Of a stretch of DNA of 64,000 nucleotides, positions 43,991-53,432 are shown piece after piece. Position numbers and translations under genes: made by a program. The stretch lies in the NCBI GenBank assembly GCA_002862095.1, contig PHSQ01000001.1, positions 186,001-250,000 of the forward strand, in the 5' to 3' direction. The notes below the pieces were generated by a model. It had not been told where the DNA came from. It saw only the letters and a list, made by a program, of their open reading frames with translations, and did not search any database. The stretch is from Methylocystis sp. KS32. GTDB taxonomy: Bacteria > Pseudomonadota > Alphaproteobacteria > Rhizobiales > Beijerinckiaceae. How positions within the stretch are numbered: the stretch's first letter is position 1; every line of letters starts with the position of its first letter.

Positions 43991-44084
43991 GAGCGTCGTC
44001 GGATAGGGCTTCGTGTCCTCGATTTTGGGGTGGCGCGTCGAGAAACCGCGAGCAACAAGTTCGGCACAAGCTTTGCCGGAGCGG

Positions 44085-45611
44085 TCACGGCCAAGGGCCC
44101 TTGTCGGCGGCGTAGGACTCATCGGCCTTGGCGATCTCAATCTCGCGCGTCGTCGGCGACCATCCGCCGCCAAGAGCCTGAAACAGGTAGGCGGCGGCCT
44201 GATAGTCGGCGAAGCGTAGCTGCGCCAGCGTGTCCTGCGCCTGAAAATAGGTCGTTTCGACCGTCGTGAGCGAGACGATGTCGATGGCGCCTTCCTCCAG
44301 CCGGGCCTCGGCGGTCTCATAAGCGCGGCGCGCCCAGTTGACGGCCTCCGCCTGTATCTTCACCTGCCGGGCCTTCTCGTTCGTGGCGATGAGCGCGTTT
44401 TCGGTGTCGGAGAGCGCCGAGCTTATTTGTTTGTGATAGAGCGCCGCCAGCTCTGCGAACTTCGCTTGCTGTAAATTGTATTGGCCCTGCAAATTATAAC
44501 CGTCGAAGAGGGGCTGCGCGGCGTTGGCGAGAACGGCGTAGCCAATGGCCTCCGGTCGCGCCAGGTTCTTGAAGACCAGACTCTGGAGGCCATACTGCCC
44601 CGTGAGCGTGATCGACGGAAAGAAGGCGGCGCGCGCCTGCAATACGGAAAACTCCTGCGACGCGAGTTTGGCTTCGGCTTCGGCCACATCGGGCCGCCGC
44701 AGCAACACTTCCGACGGCAGGCCCGCAGCGATCGCCGGAAAACGCAAGCCCGTCAGGGAGCCGCCTTTGACGTCGAGGCTCTCAGGCGTGCGCCCCAGCA
44801 AGACCGCAAGAAGGTTTTTCGTCTGGCGCAGCGACTGTTCGAGCGGCGGAATCGCGCCGCGCTGGAGGTTGTAGACGGTCTGCTGTTGCGCATAATCGAA
44901 CATCGTCGCCGTGCCGCTGTCGAGCCTCACCTTGATCGCCGCGAGCGCCTTTGCGGCTATCGCAACATTCTTGCGGGCGATCGCCAGCCGATCCTGCGCG
45001 TCGCAAATGAGGAAATAGGCGTTCAACACTGAGGCGACGACGGCGATCTCGACGACGTCCCGGTCGAAGCGGCTGGCGTTGGCCTGCAGGCGCGCGGCTT
45101 TCGACGCATCTTCGTTCTTGCCCCAGAAGTCGATTTCGTAGCTCGCGTTGAGGCCGAGCGAGAATAAGTTGAGATCGGCCGCCGAAAAGTCGGTTTGGCC
45201 CGCAGGGACGCTGGGCGAGAGGGCCGTGCCCGGGATCGCCGTGCGGCTCGCCGAGAAATTCGTGGAAAGCGAGGGCCACAGGGCGGCGCTGTTGATGCGC
45301 GCCGCCGCGTCGGCTTCTTTTATATGGGCCGCAGCCGCAGCCAGATCGAAGTTGGAGGCCAGCGCCTGCGCGACCAAGCCATCGAGTTCATGCGATCCGA
45401 AGAGCGCCACGAAACCGCGCGCATCCTCGAGGGGTTGCGCCCTGCGGGCCTGCGGCTCTCGAAATCGCGCTGGCGGCGGGGCGGCAATTTCCGGCTTTTC
45501 CCAGTCGAGATTGCAACCACAGAGCGCCAAGAAGCCGATGCAGACGGCGATATGCTTCGCGCTCGAGCGAAAAGTCGGATTGGCTCTCTCGACGACGGAA
45601 AGCGATGGCAT
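44085..45611 (-). CDS. RND/efflux outer membrane lipoprotein, NodT family
   Basis: FLALCGCNLDWEKPEI...TNFSASRTAIPGTALSPSVPAGQTDFSAADLNLFSLGLNASYEIDFWGKNEDASKAARLQANAS...LLRRPDVAEAEAKLASQ. Confidence 0.92.
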   Translation of the reverse strand: MPSLSVVERANPTFRSSAKHIAVCIGFLALCGCNLDWEKPEIAAPPPARFREPQARRAQPLEDARGFVALFGSHELDGLVAQALASNFDLAAAAAHIKEADAAARINSAALWPSLSTNFSASRTAIPGTALSPSVPAGQTDFSAADLNLFSLGLNASYEIDFWGKNEDASKAARLQANASRFDRDVVEIAVVASVLNAYFLICDAQDRLAIARKNVAIAAKALAAIKVRLDSGTATMFDYAQQQTVYNLQRGAIPPLEQSLRQTKNLLAVLLGRTPESLDVKGGSLTGLRFPAIAAGLPSEVLLRRPDVAEAEAKLASQEFSVLQARAAFFPSITLTGQYGLQSLVFKNLARPEAIGYAVLANAAQPLFDGYNLQGQYNLQQAKFAELAALYHKQISSALSDTENALIATNEKARQVKIQAEAVNWARRAYETAEARLEEGAIDIVSLTTVETTYFQAQDTLAQLRFADYQAAAYLFQALGGGWSPTTREIEIAKADESYAADKGPWP

Positions 45612-45667
45612 GCGGGCCTCAAAGATGTGCGCATTTTCTTCCAGCGGAAGAAGATCTCTATGGTCGT

Positions 45668-46694
45668 CTATGGGAGGAGCGAAAAACCTGGTCTAGCGCC
45701 CGTCTTCGGATTGATGACGACGGTAGCGGTGCGTCCGGCGATCAGGCTCACGTTCGATGGCGAGTTGTCGAGCACGATGCGCACCGGAATGCGCTGTGGA
45801 AGACGCACCCAGCTGAAGGTCGGATTGACGTTGGCGAGCAGGGTCGCACCCGCGGCGCGATCTCGATCCTCGATGCCGCCGGCGATTCCTTCGACGCGGC
45901 CCGACAAGTCGACCCTCTCTCCCATCAGACGCACGGCGGCGCGGTCGCCGACATGAATCAGGGGAAGCTTCGTCTCCTCGAAATAGCCGTCGACATGCAG
46001 GCTGTCGGCATCGATCAGCGCCGCGACGCCTTTGCCAGCCGTGACGTAGACTCCCGGGCGAAGCTCAAAATTCGTCATCGGACCATTGACCGAAGCGCGC
46101 ACGTCGGATCGTTCGAGATTGAGCTTGGCGACATCGCGATCGGCCAGCGCCTGATCATAGGCGGCCTTGGCCTGCGCCTGGACCGAGATGGCCGTATCCA
46201 GTTGCTGCTTCGAGATGGCGATGATGTTCTTGGCGTCGATCGCTCGGTAGCGGACGAGGTCGCGGGACGCCGAGTCCAGCGCCGCCGCGCGACCGGCGAC
46301 CGTCGCTTCCGCCTGACGCAGCGCCAATGCGAAGCGTTCCCGATCGATGCGGAACAACAGGTCGCCCTTGCGCACCATCTGATTGTCGTGAACCAGAACC
46401 TCGGTGACGAGGCCGGAAACGTCCGGCGAGATCGTGACGACGTCGGCGCGCACGCGGCCGTCTCGCGTCCAGGGCTCTTCCTCGTAATAGACCCACAGCC
46501 GCCAGCCGAGGAAGGCGGCGACGGCCGCAAGCGTCAGTGTCGTCGTCAGGCGCAGGGCGCCGAGCAGCAGCTTCGTCGCCGAAGCGACGAAGCCGCGTGA
46601 CAAAGATTTTCTCGAAACAAGCGAAACGCGCGCGGAGCCGGGGGCTCGGGTCCGCGGCGCCATCCTTTTTATCCGGTCGAGCAGTTGAGTCATC
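45668..46694 (-). CDS. HlyD-family membrane fusion protein (AaeA-like)
   Basis: WRLWVYYEEEPWTRDGRVRADVVTISPDVSGLVTEVLVHDNQMVRKGDLLFRID; start taken near the internal MTQLLDRIKRM. Confidence 0.88.
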
Positions 46695-46902
46695 ACGACG
46701 ACACCCGAGATGCGACGACGAGGGTCGCGGCAAGAATGCAGACGAACATCGAGAAGTTGAACAGCGCTCGATGCCACACAGCGCGATAGAAGCCAATGGC
46801 GGCCAGCCATCGCGTCAGCACGCTGGTGAAGAGCATGGCGAGAAGCGCGCAAGGGAGTATCGACGGCGCAAAGACGCCAAAGAAGCTGACTTCCGCGTTC
46901 AT
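46693..46902 (-). CDS. DUF1656 (AaeX-like) small membrane protein
   Basis: MNAEVSFFGVFAPSILPCALLAMLFTSVLTRWLAAIGFYRAVWHRALFNFSMFVCILAATLV. Confidence 0.88.
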   Translation of the reverse strand: MNAEVSFFGVFAPSILPCALLAMLFTSVLTRWLAAIGFYRAVWHRALFNFSMFVCILAATLVVASRVSS

Positions 46903-48908
46903 CGGGCGATCTCCTCGGAACGAACGAGCCTGGGAGGCGAGCCGTCCGGGAAGAGCGCGCGCCATAGCCCCGTCAAGGCAAGCATGGTTTTCCGATCGCC
47001 GTCTCGGCTGGCGAGACGCAACGCCATTCCAATCGCGGACGCGGTCTCGCCGTGCGGTCTGGGTTTTTTCTGGCGGTAATGGCGCACGATGCGCTGTAGC
47101 AAGAGGTCGACCGCTCGACGGGCCTTGGGGTTCAGCTTTTCGCGCGCCGAATGCGCCTCGAGGATGTTGAAACCGGCTCGCAGTTCCCGCAGCGCGTCAG
47201 GCATGGAATGATCGAGCGCATGGGCGATGGGCGCGAGCAGAGCGAGGCGATCGAACATCAGACCCATGACGCGCGTTTCGTCATTGGAGGTATGGACGTC
47301 CGCGGCCTCGGCGAGCGCGCGCCTATTGGCCCTCGCATAGCGCGCGGCGCGCCACTCCGCTCCCGCCGGCCGAATGAGCGAGGTGGTCAAAGCCGTAAAG
47401 GCGATTCCCACGATCGTGGCTAGGCTGGAGTTGACGAAAGCTTGCGCATCAGCGGAATAGAGTTCTTGCAGGGCCATGAGGCTCGGCGTGAAAACCACGA
47501 GCGGCAAGCCGATCATGAATGTGGACGGCGAGGCGATCAGCACGCCAAAGATCAGGAACGCCGGAGCAAGAACCAGCGTAAGCGTTTCCATGCCATGCAC
47601 ATACGGCAGGATGGAGAAGGTGTAGATCCCCGCAATCAGGGTCGCGACGATCGCCCACTTCGCGAAGTCGAGGATCTTGGGCGCGGGATCGTCCTGCGCT
47701 CCGAAGAGGCCGGCGCTCACCGTCGCGAAGGTCGCCGCGGCGGCGCCTTCCGGCCAGGCGGACGCGATCCAGAAGAACGAGCAGGCCGCGGTGGCGCAGA
47801 TGAGGGCGAGCACGGGCATGAGGGCGGCGCCGTGATCGTGGTGCTGCGCCCGCTCCACCCGCATCTCGACGGGAAAGTCGAGGGCGATCGCCGTCGTCGG
47901 GGACTGGGATGAGAGGGCGGACAGCAGCGTCGCGTAATCGGTGGTGAGCTCCACGACCTCGCGAAGACGGTGGATCAATCCCGCCTCGAGGAGATCGCGC
48001 CATGAAGGGTCGAGCAGAGGTCGCCCTTCTCGCGCTTCGAGCTCGGCGCGCAAAATGTGCAGCTCCAACCCCGCGTCGAGGTTTTGCGCTTTGAGGCAAG
48101 ACGCCAACCGAGCGACGAGCGCCCGCGTTTGCGGCGTCGCGCCGCCAATGCTCGCCAGTTCGCCCAGTCGATCCGAGATCGACGAAAGGATTGGCGGCAG
48201 CAGCATCATTCGCGGAACGACGCTGGCGACATAGGAAACCGCGCCTGGGTCCACGAGCGCCTCATGGCTCAAATGCGAGGCGAGATTTTCAAATTCGCCG
48301 ATGCCGGAGACGAGCTTGAGCCAATTCGCCTGCGCGCCATCTCCCGTTTCTCCCGTCAGCGTCTCGCGGCAGGACGTTCTCGCATGCTCCACCCATGTTC
48401 TCAATCGCTCGGCCACGGCGGGACCGACGGAACTCGGGAACACCAGGGCCGACACGACGCCCGCGCAGAGAATGCCGGTGACGATTTCCTCACAGCGGGA
48501 GAGGGCGACATCGAAAATCGTTTCCGGCGCGTCCACCACGGGAAAGACGATGATCGCGGTGGTATAGCCGGCCAGAAGGAAGGCGTAGCCGCGCGGCGAG
48601 CGGTCTAGAATCGAGAGATAAAGACAAAGGCCCGTCCAGAGCGATATGGCCGCGACGAGCAACACGGACGCATCGACGAGATTGGGCGTTAGGGCGACCG
48701 CCATCGCGCCGCCGACGATCGTTCCGATCGCGCGGTAGAGCGCCTTCGAGAGCGTCGCGCCGGCGAGCGGTTGCGAAGCGATGTAGACAGAGGCCAGAGC
48801 CCAGTAAGGCTTTGGCAAGTCAAGCCAAAAGGCGACCGCGAGGGCCAGAACGGCAGCGCAAAAGGTTTTGACGGAGAAAATCCAGTGTCCCATCGTGGGG
48901 AGGTTCAT
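46899..48908 (-). CDS. FUSC family (AaeB-like) transporter
   Basis: MGHWIFSVKTFCAAVLALAVAFWLDLPKPYWALASVYIASQPLAGATLSKALYRAIGTIVGGAMAVAL. Confidence 0.9.
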   Translation of the reverse strand: MNLPTMGHWIFSVKTFCAAVLALAVAFWLDLPKPYWALASVYIASQPLAGATLSKALYRAIGTIVGGAMAVALTPNLVDASVLLVAAISLWTGLCLYLSILDRSPRGYAFLLAGYTTAIIVFPVVDAPETIFDVALSRCEEIVTGILCAGVVSALVFPSSVGPAVAERLRTWVEHARTSCRETLTGETGDGAQANWLKLVSGIGEFENLASHLSHEALVDPGAVSYVASVVPRMMLLPPILSSISDRLGELASIGGATPQTRALVARLASCLKAQNLDAGLELHILRAELEAREGRPLLDPSWRDLLEAGLIHRLREVVELTTDYATLLSALSSQSPTTAIALDFPVEMRVERAQHHDHGAALMPVLALICATAACSFFWIASAWPEGAAAATFATVSAGLFGAQDDPAPKILDFAKWAIVATLIAGIYTFSILPYVHGMETLTLVLAPAFLIFGVLIASPSTFMIGLPLVVFTPSLMALQELYSADAQAFVNSSLATIVGIAFTALTTSLIRPAGAEWRAARYARANRRALAEAADVHTSNDETRVMGLMFDRLALLAPIAHALDHSMPDALRELRAGFNILEAHSAREKLNPKARRAVDLLLQRIVRHYRQKKPRPHGETASAIGMALRLASRDGDRKTMLALTGLWRALFPDGSPPRLVRSEEIAR

Positions 48909-49025
48909 GAGCGTTCGCCAGATCGGCCCTTTGTGAGCGTGGTTGGCGAGGGCGGGGTTGCATTGGCGCCTCGGCGCGCCTAAAATGACCATTCAGTCAC
49001 TTTTGTCAAGAATGAAACGCGGAAA

Positions 49026-49694
49026 ATGAACGCCACAACCCAAAACTCTCGCGCCGATGCGCCAACGTGCGCTGGCGACAAGCCGACCCGCGCGCGCGGA
49101 CCGAGCCCCGAGAAGACCATCCAAACCCGCCGCGCCATCACCACCGCCGCGCTGAGCGAGTTTCTAGAGAAAGGCTTCGCCAACGCGATCATGGAAAACG
49201 TCGCAAAACGGGCCGGCGTCGCCAAGGGCACGCCCTACCGTTATTTTGCGACGAAGGAGGCGCTATTCGAGGGCGTCGTGCGGGAAGAGATCGCCGGCGC
49301 ATTTGTCGATGTGAACCCCGCGAACCGGGCGCCCGGCGAACCGGTCGGCGCGTTCTTGCGCCGTACGATGCTGGTCGCCATGCGCGACATCGAAACGAAG
49401 GGACGTGCGTCGATCGCGCGCCTCGTGCTCGCCGAGGGTGGGCGCTTTCCGGCGCTGGTCGACATCTACCGGCGCGAAATGATCGAGCCTCTCGTTGCAC
49501 AGATCCGGGAACTGGCCATCGCCGCCCAGGCCAATGGCGAACTGAGCGGAGACCGGCTTGTCAACTATCCGCAGCTCCTCATCGCCCCGATCTGGTACGG
49601 GATCATCTATAACGGCGTCCTCGATCCGACCCATCCCCAAAATATCGCCGACCTGTTCGAGGCGCATCTCGACATGGTTTTGCCCCGAAAATAG
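49026..49694 (+). CDS. TetR family transcriptional regulator
   Basis: RRAITTAALSEFLEKGFANAIMENVAKRAGVAKGTPYRYFATKEALFEGVVREEI; divergent from the efflux operon. Confidence 0.92.
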   Translation: MNATTQNSRADAPTCAGDKPTRARGPSPEKTIQTRRAITTAALSEFLEKGFANAIMENVAKRAGVAKGTPYRYFATKEALFEGVVREEIAGAFVDVNPANRAPGEPVGAFLRRTMLVAMRDIETKGRASIARLVLAEGGRFPALVDIYRREMIEPLVAQIRELAIAAQANGELSGDRLVNYPQLLIAPIWYGIIYNGVLDPTHPQNIADLFEAHLDMVLPRK

Positions 49695-49811
49695 CGTGCG
49701 GCGCATTCGCCTGACGACGCCGGGAACACCACCGGCGCGGAGGCGTGGACGCTGCGACGTGCGATGATCCGCCCCGGCTCAAGGAACTTCGCTTTCAGCG
49801 CTAATTCCGTT

Positions 49812-50708
49812 TCAGACGACTTTCGCTTCGGCGAACGCGGCCGAGAGCTGATCGATGAAGCTCCTGATTTTCAGAGGCGCATAGCGGCGGCTCGTGTGAA
49901 TGGCGTAGATTCCCCTCGGCTCCATCGCATGATTTGGAAGGACGCGCTCCAACGCGCCCGTCGTGAGATGCGCCGCGACGATGAAATCCGGTTGTGCGAT
50001 GACGCCGAGACCAGCGACGGCGATGTTGCAGATGGCCTCGCCATTGTTGCAGGCCACCCTTCCCCCCACGCGAACGCTTTCCCGACCTCCGGGCGCCGTG
50101 AAATTCCAAACCGCGCCCGCGCTCGCATAGGAGTACAGAACGCATTCGTGATCCGTGAGGTCGCTGGGCGTTTGCGGCCGGCCGCGCGCGGAGAGATAGC
50201 TCGGCGCGGCGCAGGCGATCAACCGCATCTCGCCGATCTTCTTTGCAACGAGGGAACTGTCGGCGAGGCGGCCGATGCGGATGGCGAGGTCGAAGCCTTC
50301 CTCGACGAGATCGACATGTCGGTCGTTGAGAATAAGCTCCACGCTCACGCGCGGATTGCTAGCAGCGTAGAGGGCGATCTGCGGGGCCAGATGCGACGCG
50401 CCGAATGACATCGGCGCCGTAACCCGCAAGCGGCCAGATGGCTCCAAAGCCCTGGACGCGAACTCTTGCTCGGCTTCGTCGATCGCCGACAGAATGTCAC
50501 GGCAGCGCTCGAGATAGCCTGCTCCTTCGTCGGTCAGACTGACCTTCCGCGTGGTGCGGTTCAGAAGACGCAATCCCAGATGCGCCTCAAGGTCCATCAC
50601 CTGCTTGCTGGCCATGGCGCGCGACAGCCCGAGCCGCTCCGAGGCCAGCGAAAACTGGTTCGCATCCGCGACGGCGACGAAGGCTCTCATTGCGGCGAGA
50701 AGATCCAT
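49812..50708 (-). CDS. LysR family transcriptional regulator
   Basis: MDLLAAMRAFVAVADANQFSLASERLGLSRAMASKQVMDLEAHLGLRLLNRTTRKVSLTDEGAGYLERC. Confidence 0.92.
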   Translation of the reverse strand: MDLLAAMRAFVAVADANQFSLASERLGLSRAMASKQVMDLEAHLGLRLLNRTTRKVSLTDEGAGYLERCRDILSAIDEAEQEFASRALEPSGRLRVTAPMSFGASHLAPQIALYAASNPRVSVELILNDRHVDLVEEGFDLAIRIGRLADSSLVAKKIGEMRLIACAAPSYLSARGRPQTPSDLTDHECVLYSYASAGAVWNFTAPGGRESVRVGGRVACNNGEAICNIAVAGLGVIAQPDFIVAAHLTTGALERVLPNHAMEPRGIYAIHTSRRYAPLKIRSFIDQLSAAFAEAKVV

Positions 50709-50814
50709 ATTGTCTGAGATTATCAGACAATCTTTCTCAGAAATCGATAATTATCTTCGTTTCAAAACCAACTAATTTCCGTTCCATCGGCGCGAGATCG
50801 CGCCCACTCGAAGG

Positions 50815-51258
50815 ATGGAGTTTCAACCGATGTCCGACACTCGCACCGTTCCTTACGCGGCCCTCTTGCTTCGTTTGAGCCTCGGCGCCTTGTTTCTCGC
50901 GCATGGGCTGCTCAAACTGTTCGTGTTCACGCTGCCGGGAACCGTGAAGTTCTTCGCGAGCCTCGGCTATCCGGCGGCGCTCGCCTACGCCGTGGTGGGC
51001 TTTGAGATCCTCGGCGGACTGCTGCTGTTGATGGGCCTCTTCACGCGCGTCGTCTCGGTCGCGCTCATTCCGATCCTCCTCGGGGCCTTGCTGGCGCATC
51101 TTTCGAACGGCTGGCTATTCTCCGCCGCAAACGGCGGCTGGGAGTTTCCGGCGCTGTGGATCGTCTTGTTGATCGTGCAGGCGCTACTGGGACCCGGCGC
51201 CTATGCGTTGCATCTTCCCGGCATGTCCCGCAAACTCCTCGAATCGGTCTCGGCCTGA
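50815..51258 (+). CDS. DoxX family protein
   Basis: PYAALLLRLSLGALFLAHGLLKLFVFTLPGTVKFFASLGYPAALAYAVVGFEILGGLLLLMGLFTR. Confidence 0.88.
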   Translation: MEFQPMSDTRTVPYAALLLRLSLGALFLAHGLLKLFVFTLPGTVKFFASLGYPAALAYAVVGFEILGGLLLLMGLFTRVVSVALIPILLGALLAHLSNGWLFSAANGGWEFPALWIVLLIVQALLGPGAYALHLPGMSRKLLESVSA

Positions 51259-51549
51259 AGGGAAGGACTTATCAAAAGTAAGCGGCGCGAGATCACCACG
51301 GCCTTCTTTTCAGCCGCGTTGACGTGTGCGATGTGGAGGTAATTTTTCAGGCGCCGGCCATCGCTCCGCCGGCCGCCGCCTGATTTAAAAAAATGGCGGC
51401 CCTCGGCGGAGGGATACGGGGATTCCCCAGCTCTTTGAACTGCTCGGCAAGCTCCTCATTGTCAATTCGATAGTTCGGCGCATGTAAAAATGTACGGCGA
51501 TAATCGCCAATTGTCAGCAGCGCAGGCAGCAGTTTTAATTCCCTACCTG

Positions 51550-51667
51550 CTAGAGCAAAATCCGAAAAGATTGACAGTATTTTTCGATTAGATTTTGCTC
51601 CAGCTTTTTGAATGTGGAGCGAGTTTTTATCGACCAGATGATTCCATCTGGTCGGAAAGCGCTCTAG
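51550..51667 (+). repeat. 118-bp dispersed repeat, copy 3
   Basis: CTAGAGCaaaatccgaaaagattgacag...ccatctggtcggaaagcGCTCTAG. Confidence 0.88.
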
Positions 51668-51747
51668 AATTTCGGGGGGTGACGGCGACAGTGCATGCTA
51701 TTGACCCGCATGCGAGGCTTAAATCGAGGCGACGATCACCGTAATCC

Positions 51748-51828
51748 ATCATTGCGAGGAGGCGAAGCCGACGAAGCAATCCAGCGCCGAGGCGCCCCTG
51801 GATTGCTTCGCTTCGCTCGCAACGACGA
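51748..51828. repeat. Palindromic intergenic repeat related to 22861..22942
   Basis: catcattgcgaggaggcgaagccgacgaagcaatcca ... tggattgcttcgcttcgctcgcaacgacg. Confidence 0.6.
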
Positions 51829-52009
51829 TCATCGGTGTTCCGCAAGCGCCAGGCGATCGGGCGACCGACAACACGGCGCTCCGTAGTCGATGGTCGCGCT
51901 TTGGCGGAAAAGCGGCTCGGGGAGCGCGTTTCTTTTTCGACATAAAGCCTCACGCAAGGCGGCGGACTTAAGAATCTTCGACCAAACTTGATGGATCGAG
52001 ACTTTTCCG

Positions 52010-52270
52010 ATGCGAGCTGGCGTCTTGTTGGGCAGCGTGGGGCTGATTCTGGCGACTTCACCCGGCGCGGGGCAAATCGTCCCGATCCCGCGCCGTGTTC
52101 AGGTAAGTTCGTCGTGTAGCGATTTTCGCCGAAGCCCCGATGGATCCTGGATCGTTCTAAGGCCGACATCGGTCAATGGCGTTCAGGTCGCCCCCGGACT
52201 CGTGCTCTTCCTAAACCAAAATTACTCGGGGTTGGATTTGGCTGCTCGCCTCAACGAAAGATGCAAATGA
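52010..52270 (+). CDS. Small secreted hypothetical protein
   Basis: MRAGVLLGSVGLILATSPGAGQIVPIPRRVQVSSSCSDFRRSPDGSWIVLRPTSVNGVQVAPG. Confidence 0.55.
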   Translation: MRAGVLLGSVGLILATSPGAGQIVPIPRRVQVSSSCSDFRRSPDGSWIVLRPTSVNGVQVAPGLVLFLNQNYSGLDLAARLNERCK

Positions 52271-52339
52271 CGTCATCCACCAGAAGAGGGCCTCGCGCGC
52301 CCGAAAGGGATGCGAAATCCTCGGTCGAGAGATTGAAAA

Positions 52340-53398
52340 ATGGCGACAGGCGATAATTTCGCAAGGGAAATTCGCGTGGGAGATCGGCTCGCGCTCGATT
52401 ACGGCGTGCGAAAAGATAAAACGCTATATTCCCTTGACCATCAGGCGGGGCGTCCAGCCGTGGCGGTCGCGGTTGGCGCGCTAGCGTCGCCGGCCGTCAT
52501 GCAGCTTCTTTCGGCGTTCGAGCGGCGCGCGGGGGAATTCAAGCTTCGAGACGCCGACATTTTGGTCTTCATAGATGCGACGGCCCCTCACGCCATCGAC
52601 TATGAATCAGCGCCGAACGCGCCTTTGGAATTTATTTATTGTCTACCGCGAACTTTCAAAGAATGGGGCTGGGACGGAGCCCAACCGCTAGTCTTCATAA
52701 TCGACCGCAACGCGCGCGTGATCTCTTCGGCGAATGCAGGCGCGCCCGACGACGTCGCGCAATCGGCCTTGGAATATATTCCAGCCGGCGGGGCGAGCGA
52801 CGAAGCCCAGCAGCCGGCGCCGGTCCTGCTGATCCCCAATGTATTCAGCGCCAGCTTCTGCGGGGAGCTGATTGAGCATTTCGAAAATAATCCTCACGTC
52901 AAAGGCGGCATTGCGAGCATGGACGCCAATGGCGCGGCCTACAACAGAATCGACGATGCGAAAAAGAAACGCGAGGATTTTATCCTGAGTGCTGAAGATC
53001 GTCTGTTCGCGCCGGTTGTCGAGACCTTATCGAGAACATGCGCGCCAGAGATTCGGCGGGCGTTTCAGTTCGACGCGGCGTACACCGATCGGATCGTCCT
53101 AGCGCGCTACGACGCCGATGGAGGCTGTTTTCTGCGTCACAGGGACAATGCTGCTCCCGGCGTCGCCTATCGACAGTTCGCGGTCTCGATCAATCTGAAC
53201 GCGGAGGAATACGAGGGCGGCCATTTGCTCTTTCCAGAATATAGCTCTTGCCGCTACAAGGCGCCGACCGGCGCCGCCGTGGTTTTTTCCGCAACGCTGC
53301 TGCATGAGGCGACACATGTTCTCAAAGGCAGACGCTATGTCTTGCTGACCTTCTTTCACAATACCGAAGCAGAAGCGCGGCGGCTCGCGGCGGCTTGA
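52340..53398 (+). CDS. Redoxin-like N-terminus fused to prolyl-4-hydroxylase-type 2OG-Fe(II) oxygenase
   Basis: HxD (FLRHRDNAAPG) and distal His (LLHEATHVLKGRRYVLLTFF); N-terminal thioredoxin-fold-like ADILVFIDAT...PLVFIIDRNARV. Confidence 0.82.
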   Translation: MATGDNFAREIRVGDRLALDYGVRKDKTLYSLDHQAGRPAVAVAVGALASPAVMQLLSAFERRAGEFKLRDADILVFIDATAPHAIDYESAPNAPLEFIYCLPRTFKEWGWDGAQPLVFIIDRNARVISSANAGAPDDVAQSALEYIPAGGASDEAQQPAPVLLIPNVFSASFCGELIEHFENNPHVKGGIASMDANGAAYNRIDDAKKKREDFILSAEDRLFAPVVETLSRTCAPEIRRAFQFDAAYTDRIVLARYDADGGCFLRHRDNAAPGVAYRQFAVSINLNAEEYEGGHLLFPEYSSCRYKAPTGAAVVFSATLLHEATHVLKGRRYVLLTFFHNTEAEARRLAAA

Positions 53399-53432
53399 AA
53401 ATGACGATCGTTAGGCGCCTCTTCGCCTCTCC